Assembly (NCBI GenBank): GCA_947088515.1
Contig: CAMUHA010000157.1
Span: forward strand, 1-7,975
Length of the DNA: 7,975 bases
Direction of reading: 5' to 3'
Source of the DNA: an uncultured bacterium
GTDB lineage: Bacteria; Bacillota; Clostridia; Lachnospirales; Lachnospiraceae
Below, in pieces: positions 5,106 to 7,975 of the stretch (position 1 is its first letter; the number at the start of each line of letters is the position of its first letter). The translations under genes were made by a program, and so were the position numbers. The notes under the pieces were generated by a model. It made no database searches, was not told the DNA's origin, and saw only the letters and a list, made by a program, of their open reading frames with translations.

Positions 5106-5118
5106 ATGTATTTACTGG

Positions 5119-5595
5119 TTATTTAATTGGTTTGGCGCCGGCTTTTTCCTGTGCCTTTTCAATGGCGCGCTTGAAAAATCCTTTTTTCTTTGGAGGAACG
5201 GGAACGGTTTTGCCATGGAGTCCCTTTACATCTGTGATATAAATGCCGCTGATGACTGCTTTCACTTCCTTTTTAACAGGAACAAAATCAAAAATCTTTT
5301 CCTCGCAGACAAGGGTCATAATCTGGGGACCAATCTTGGCCTTAACAATAGGAAGCTTGGAATTGCGCAAAAGCTTGGGGGTCTGGTCAAGAACCATCTG
5401 TGGAAGGCCGGCCTCCTTAATTTTCATCCGTTTCTTGTCTATAATCAGCATGGAAACGGTCTGTTTCATGGCGTTAATCTGTGCCTGCTGTTCCTCCTGG
5501 CGTTTCTGGGCTTTTCTTCCAAGAAAATACAGCGCAACCAATGTAATAATTAAAACTGCCAGAATAATAAGCATTACAATTGAAAATGTGCTCAT
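5119..5595 (-). CDS. Membrane-anchored protein of unknown function
   Basis: This 158-residue protein has one N-terminal transmembrane helix (about residues 5-25), a charged coiled-coil-like stretch rich in K/R/E/Q (27-45), then a compact region of about 90 residues with alternating strands (LPIVKAKIGPQIMTLVCEEK, then FDFVPVKKEVKAVISG). It ends in a basic tail (PPKKKGFFKRAIEKAQEKAG). Positive charge after the helix favours the soluble part being cytoplasmic. I do not recognise a named family. The start ATG at 5593-5595 sits 5 nt behind an excellent AGGGAGGT site (plus 5601-5608). It has its own promoter and shares a terminator with the murI operon, so it is a single-gene unit. The codon pattern and the precise signals support it over the two plus-strand open frames lying across it. 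Confidence 0.8.
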   Translation of the reverse strand: MSTFSIVMLIILAVLIITLVALYFLGRKAQKRQEEQQAQINAMKQTVSMLIIDKKRMKIKEAGLPQMVLDQTPKLLRNSKLPIVKAKIGPQIMTLVCEEKIFDFVPVKKEVKAVISGIYITDVKGLHGKTVPVPPKKKGFFKRAIEKAQEKAGAKPIK

Positions 5596-5614
5596 GGTTT
5601 ACCTCCCTGCGGTT

Positions 5615-5632
5615 AACAGTATTTTTACTGTT
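5615..5632 (-). other. Hairpin in the leader of the minus-strand gene
   Basis: AACAGTA (5615-5621) and TACTGTT (5626-5632) form a 7-bp AT-rich inverted repeat with a 4-nt loop, directly upstream of the ribosome site. On the plus strand it is followed by four more T residues, so it could also block read-through coming from the murI side. Both roles are guesses. Confidence 0.35.
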
Positions 5633-5651
5633 TTTTGCCTGAACATCAATT

Positions 5652-5680
5652 ATTTTAACATTATTGTAAGAAATAGGCAA
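5652..5680 (-). promoter_or_regulatory. Promoter of the minus-strand membrane protein gene
   Basis: On the minus strand: TTGCCT (plus 5675-5680), a 17-nt spacer, then TAAAAT (5652-5657), with TGT directly before the -10 (extended -10). The start would be near 5645, giving a leader of about 50 nt. Confidence 0.65.
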
Positions 5681-5689
5681 GGGGTTTCA

Positions 5690-5718
5690 TTGAAGTTCGG
5701 GGGAAATAGGTATATAAT
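5690..5718 (+). promoter_or_regulatory. Promoter of the trigger-factor-like lipoprotein gene
   Basis: TTGAAG (5690-5695), a 17-nt spacer and TATAAT (5713-5718). The -35 boxes of this and the minus-strand promoter are only 9 bp apart. The leader would be about 100 nt and holds an A-tract/T-tract stem around 5779-5796. Confidence 0.7.
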
Positions 5719-5816
5719 TATGAAATATTCATTAAAAGATGGACAAACACTTTTCGGTTGGCGTATTTTATGGTATAAAAAAAAGGGCGCTTTTTTGAAA
5801 GAAAAGAAGGAGATTA

Positions 5817-5834
5817 ATGGAATTCAATGAATAA
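5817..5834 (+). CDS. Possible 5-codon leader ORF (MEFNE) overlapping the lipoprotein start
   Basis: The AAGGAG site at 5807-5812 is followed at 4 nt by ATG 5817, opening Met-Glu-Phe-Asn-Glu-stop (TAA 5832-5834). The lipoprotein start at 5827 lies inside this mini-frame and is 14 nt from the same ribosome site, which is longer than ideal. Re-initiation or coupling is possible. It may equally be chance. Confidence 0.3.
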   Translation: MEFNE

Positions 5835-6906
5835 GAAAATTTTGAAACTGCTGCCTTTTCTGGCAGTGGCAGGGATTCTTACCGCCTGTGGGGGGAAGGA
5901 TGAAAGTGAGCTTACGTATTTAAAGGATTTTGATGCAGGGGATTATGTTACTCTGGGAGATTACAAAGGAGTGGAAATCCAGGTTCCCGAACCGCAGGTA
6001 ACGGAGGAATATCTTGAGAGCTATATCAATTATGTACTGTCTATGGACAGCTCTGTAACGCCAGAGCCTGTTACAGGACGGAGTGTTGAAAAATGGGACA
6101 TTGCCAATATTGACTATGAAGGGAAGTTAGACGGTGTGGCCTTTGAAGGAGGCGCTGCCCAGGGAACGGATCTTGTGATAGGTTCAGGACAGTTTATCAA
6201 CGGATTTGAGGATGGGGTAATAGGAATGGAGATAGGTGAGACAAAAGATATTGATTTGTCTTTCCCGGACCCTTATACCCCAAATCCTGACCTGGCAGGA
6301 GCGCCAGTGGTCTTTACTGTAACGGTAAACAGCATCAGCAGGAAAACCCTTACAGACGAGTATGTGGCAGGACTTGGCCTTCCAGACTGTCAGAATGCAG
6401 AAGATTACAGAAATTATATGAGCAGTTTACTGATGGAAGGCTTAAATGCTTCATTTGAAGAGGACAAAGTGGATGCAGTGGTGGAGGCGGCTGCCGGAAA
6501 TGCAGAATTTAAGACGCCGCCTGAGGGAATGGTAAACCGGCTGAAGGGGAACCTGACAAACAATGCCATGGCCGGCGCCCAGATGAACGGCGTGGATATC
6601 GGAACTTATGTGGCTTATATGTATGGCGGAAAAGCAGACGCTTATGAAGACACACTGGCCAACCAGGCGCTTATGGCGGCACAGCGTTATATTATGATGT
6701 CTGCCATTGCTGGGGAAGCAGGAATTGAGATAACAGAGAAGGAGTTTGAGGAAACGCTTGCAAAGGAAGCGGCGGACAGAAATTACGAGGATGTGGAGGC
6801 CTATAAGGAGGCCATTGATGTTGAAGCCTACAGAGAATTTCTTCTGGTGCAGGAGGTAATGGATTTTCTGTCAGAAAACGCCGTAAATGTTCCTGCTTCA
6901 GAGTAA
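5827..6906 (+). CDS. Trigger-factor-like FKBP peptidyl-prolyl isomerase lipoprotein
   Basis: This 359-residue protein should be exported and lipid-anchored. It has a basic start (NKKILK), a hydrophobic core, and the lipobox LTAC with lipidated C21. Residues about 87-170 form an FKBP domain close to that of trigger factor: IDYEGKLDG..FEGG (95-109), IGSGQFINGFEDGVIGM (118-134), and FPDPY (146-150) followed by an 'LAG.PVVFTVTVNSI' strand. The helical part (about 172-350), with QALMAAQRYIMMSAIAGEAG and ITEKEFEE, fits the trigger-factor C-terminal chaperone domain. The N-terminal ribosome-binding domain and its GFRxGKxP motif are absent, so it should not act at the ribosome but as a foldase outside the membrane, comparable in role to PrsA. 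The start is ATG 5827, since TAA at 5815 closes the frame upstream. A secreted cell-wall hydrolase gene follows 52 nt later and may be a client. Proline isomerase activity is not certain. Confidence 0.88.
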   Translation: MNKKILKLLPFLAVAGILTACGGKDESELTYLKDFDAGDYVTLGDYKGVEIQVPEPQVTEEYLESYINYVLSMDSSVTPEPVTGRSVEKWDIANIDYEGKLDGVAFEGGAAQGTDLVIGSGQFINGFEDGVIGMEIGETKDIDLSFPDPYTPNPDLAGAPVVFTVTVNSISRKTLTDEYVAGLGLPDCQNAEDYRNYMSSLLMEGLNASFEEDKVDAVVEAAAGNAEFKTPPEGMVNRLKGNLTNNAMAGAQMNGVDIGTYVAYMYGGKADAYEDTLANQALMAAQRYIMMSAIAGEAGIEITEKEFEETLAKEAADRNYEDVEAYKEAIDVEAYREFLLVQEVMDFLSENAVNVPASE

Positions 6907-6916
6907 AGGTATGAAA

Positions 6917-6946
6917 GCAATACCGAAAGCAGAGCTTGCGGTATGC
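6917..6946 (+). other. Intercistronic hairpin next to the hydrolase ribosome site
   Basis: GC-(A)-ATACCG-A-AAGC (6917-6930) pairs with GCTT-G-CGGTAT-GC (6934-6946) around loop AGA, broken by one A-G mismatch and a bulged A. No T tract follows, so it is not a terminator. The hydrolase ribosome site GGGGG (6947-6951) directly follows the stem, so the structure may affect mRNA stability or translation. Confidence 0.5.
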
Positions 6947-6958
6947 GGGGGTGTAAAA

Positions 6959-7975
6959 ATGGGGAGAAAGAAAAGAAGGGTCAGAACAGTTATTGGAATC
7001 CTGGGATGTGTCATGGCGATTTTAGTGGTAGAGCCGGTATGGGCTACCACTATTTCCGATTTGGAAAAACAAAAGCAGGAGCTTGAGCAGCAGAAGAGGG
7101 AGGCTGATGAAAAGAAACGTCAGGAACAGCAAAAATACAACAATGCTTCCGGCAAAGTAAATGCCATTCAGTCCGAAGCGGACGAGATAGGGGAAGAAAT
7201 TGATGAAATTGACGCGGCTTTAGTAGAGACTATTGCCAGTGTGGAGCTGATAGAAGAGGACATTGAGAAAAAGGAAGGGCAGATTGAAGAAACCACACAA
7301 AAGCTGGCAGAGGCTGTTGCCACAGAAGAAGACCAGTATGCCTCAATGAAGCTTAGAATTAAATACCTGTACGAAAAAGGAGATACAACTTATCTGCAGA
7401 TTCTTATGGAGAGCCGGAGTTTTTCGGATATGCTCAATAAGATGGACTATGTGGAACAGCTTTATGCCTATGACCGGGAGCGGCTGGAGGAATACCAGGC
7501 TGCCAGGGAGGCAGTGGAGGTGTTAAAGCAAAAGCTGGAGGAAGAGCGGGCCGAACTGGAAGCACAGGAACATGAGCTGATGGAGGAAAAAGAAAGCCTG
7601 GAAATTATTCTTGCCAGGAAACAGGAAGAATATGAGGACTATGAGGTCCAGCTTGCCCATGCAAGACAGGAGGCGGCTGTTTTTAAGGCAAACATAAAGA
7701 AGCAAAATGATGAAATACGTAAGTTAGAAGCGGAAGCTTCCAAAAAGCAGTCGGAAATTGACGCTGCCAAAAAGGCAGAGGAAGAAGCCCGCAAAGCCCA
7801 GGAGCTTGCATTGCAGCAGGCGGAAAGGGAAGCCCAGGAAGCTTCCGGCGGCTCCCAAAGCTCGTCAAAAAGCACAGAAGATACATCTTCCGGTAAAAGT
7901 TCTTCCAGCAAAAGTTATGCGTCGGCGTCCAATTATTCAGGCACAGGAAGCAAGGGACAGCAGATTGCCAATTAT
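6959..7975 (+). CDS. Secreted PcsB/CwlO-like coiled-coil peptidoglycan hydrolase, 3' end outside the window
   Basis: 339 residues are visible with no stop before the window edge. A signal peptide covers residues 1-29 (basic GRKKRR, hydrophobic 11-25, cleavage after VWA). Residues 31-290 are long Glu/Lys/Gln-rich coiled coils, interrupted at about 133-178 by RIKYLYEKGDTTYLQILMES and a following FSDMLNKMDYVEQL stretch, typical of the PcsB/CwlO N-terminal domain that docks to the FtsEX complex. A Ser/Gly-rich linker (296-331) follows, and the visible part ends GQQIANY, which is how NlpC/P60 peptidase domains often begin. The catalytic Cys-His pair would lie beyond the window, so the enzyme class is inferred. 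ATG 6959 with GGGGG (6947-6951) is preferred; an in-frame ATG at 6911 would add 16 residues before a good signal peptide and has a poor ribosome site. It probably shares the transcript of the lipoprotein gene. Confidence 0.85.
   Translation, partial: MGRKKRRVRTVIGILGCVMAILVVEPVWATTISDLEKQKQELEQQKREADEKKRQEQQKYNNASGKVNAIQSEADEIGEEIDEIDAALVETIASVELIEEDIEKKEGQIEETTQKLAEAVATEEDQYASMKLRIKYLYEKGDTTYLQILMESRSFSDMLNKMDYVEQLYAYDRERLEEYQAAREAVEVLKQKLEEERAELEAQEHELMEEKESLEIILARKQEEYEDYEVQLAHARQEAAVFKANIKKQNDEIRKLEAEASKKQSEIDAAKKAEEEARKAQELALQQAEREAQEASGGSQSSSKSTEDTSSGKSSSSKSYASASNYSGTGSKGQQIANY

Noticed and set aside
5086..5830. Two plus-strand open frames (155 and 195 residues) over the minus-strand membrane protein gene
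   Set aside because: They begin inside or near the terminator, have no ribosome site and run through promoters; the minus-strand gene has good signals at every point.
7523..7911. Minus-strand open frames near the right edge
   Set aside because: They are the reverse of Glu/Lys-rich coiled-coil codons of the hydrolase gene, giving Leu/Phe/Ser-rich artefacts.
1..7975. CRISPR array, insertion-sequence ends or a large unknown gene cluster
   Set aside because: No regularly spaced direct repeats, no paired terminal inverted repeats with target duplications, and from about 1400 onward the window is ordinary core operon sequence.

Overview
The window reads as chromosomal DNA of a Gram-positive anaerobe of class Clostridia, most likely Lachnospiraceae (Clostridium cluster XIVa type). 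The reasons are strong AGGAGG-type ribosome sites, moderate GC, the ispE - FCD-type gntR - small membrane protein - murI - DUF1934 gene order, a lipoprotein version of trigger factor, and a PcsB/CwlO-like cell-wall hydrolase. The genus cannot be fixed from this sequence alone.

Region 1 (1 to about 1300) is an accessory patch made mostly of broken pieces. It holds the 3' end of a Vsr-like mismatch endonuclease gene with its terminator, the C-terminal scrap of an XRE/Cro-type repressor on the minus strand, a minus-strand helix-turn-helix gene interrupted by a stop codon, and the N-terminal scrap of a tyrosine integrase. In the middle sits one apparently intact small module. It is a 30-residue single-membrane-helix peptide with a strong ribosome site, faced by a convergent promoter and an intrinsic terminator that define a roughly 93-nt antisense RNA against its 3' end. 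This is the layout of a type I toxin-antitoxin system. The toxin leader also carries four alternating CCCTC/GGAGG blocks that could switch the ribosome site between hidden and exposed.

Region 2 (about 1400 to 5106) is a housekeeping operon on the plus strand: ispE (isoprenoid precursor kinase), an FCD-type GntR regulator, a small acidic membrane-anchored protein of unknown function, murI (D-glutamate for peptidoglycan) and a DUF1934 beta-barrel protein. It starts at a good sigma-A promoter with a TGTATACA palindrome just downstream, a candidate operator for the GntR protein. It ends at a strong hairpin that also serves as terminator for the minus-strand gene facing it.

Region 3 (5119 to 7975) begins with a minus-strand gene for an uncharacterised membrane-anchored protein. 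It is transcribed divergently from a gene for a secreted trigger-factor-like FKBP lipoprotein, and the two promoters are back to back. The lipoprotein gene is followed by the start of a large secreted coiled-coil protein, cut by the window edge just where an NlpC/P60 peptidase domain would be expected. These two genes suggest a protein folding and cell-wall remodelling unit acting outside the membrane, next to the peptidoglycan precursor gene murI.
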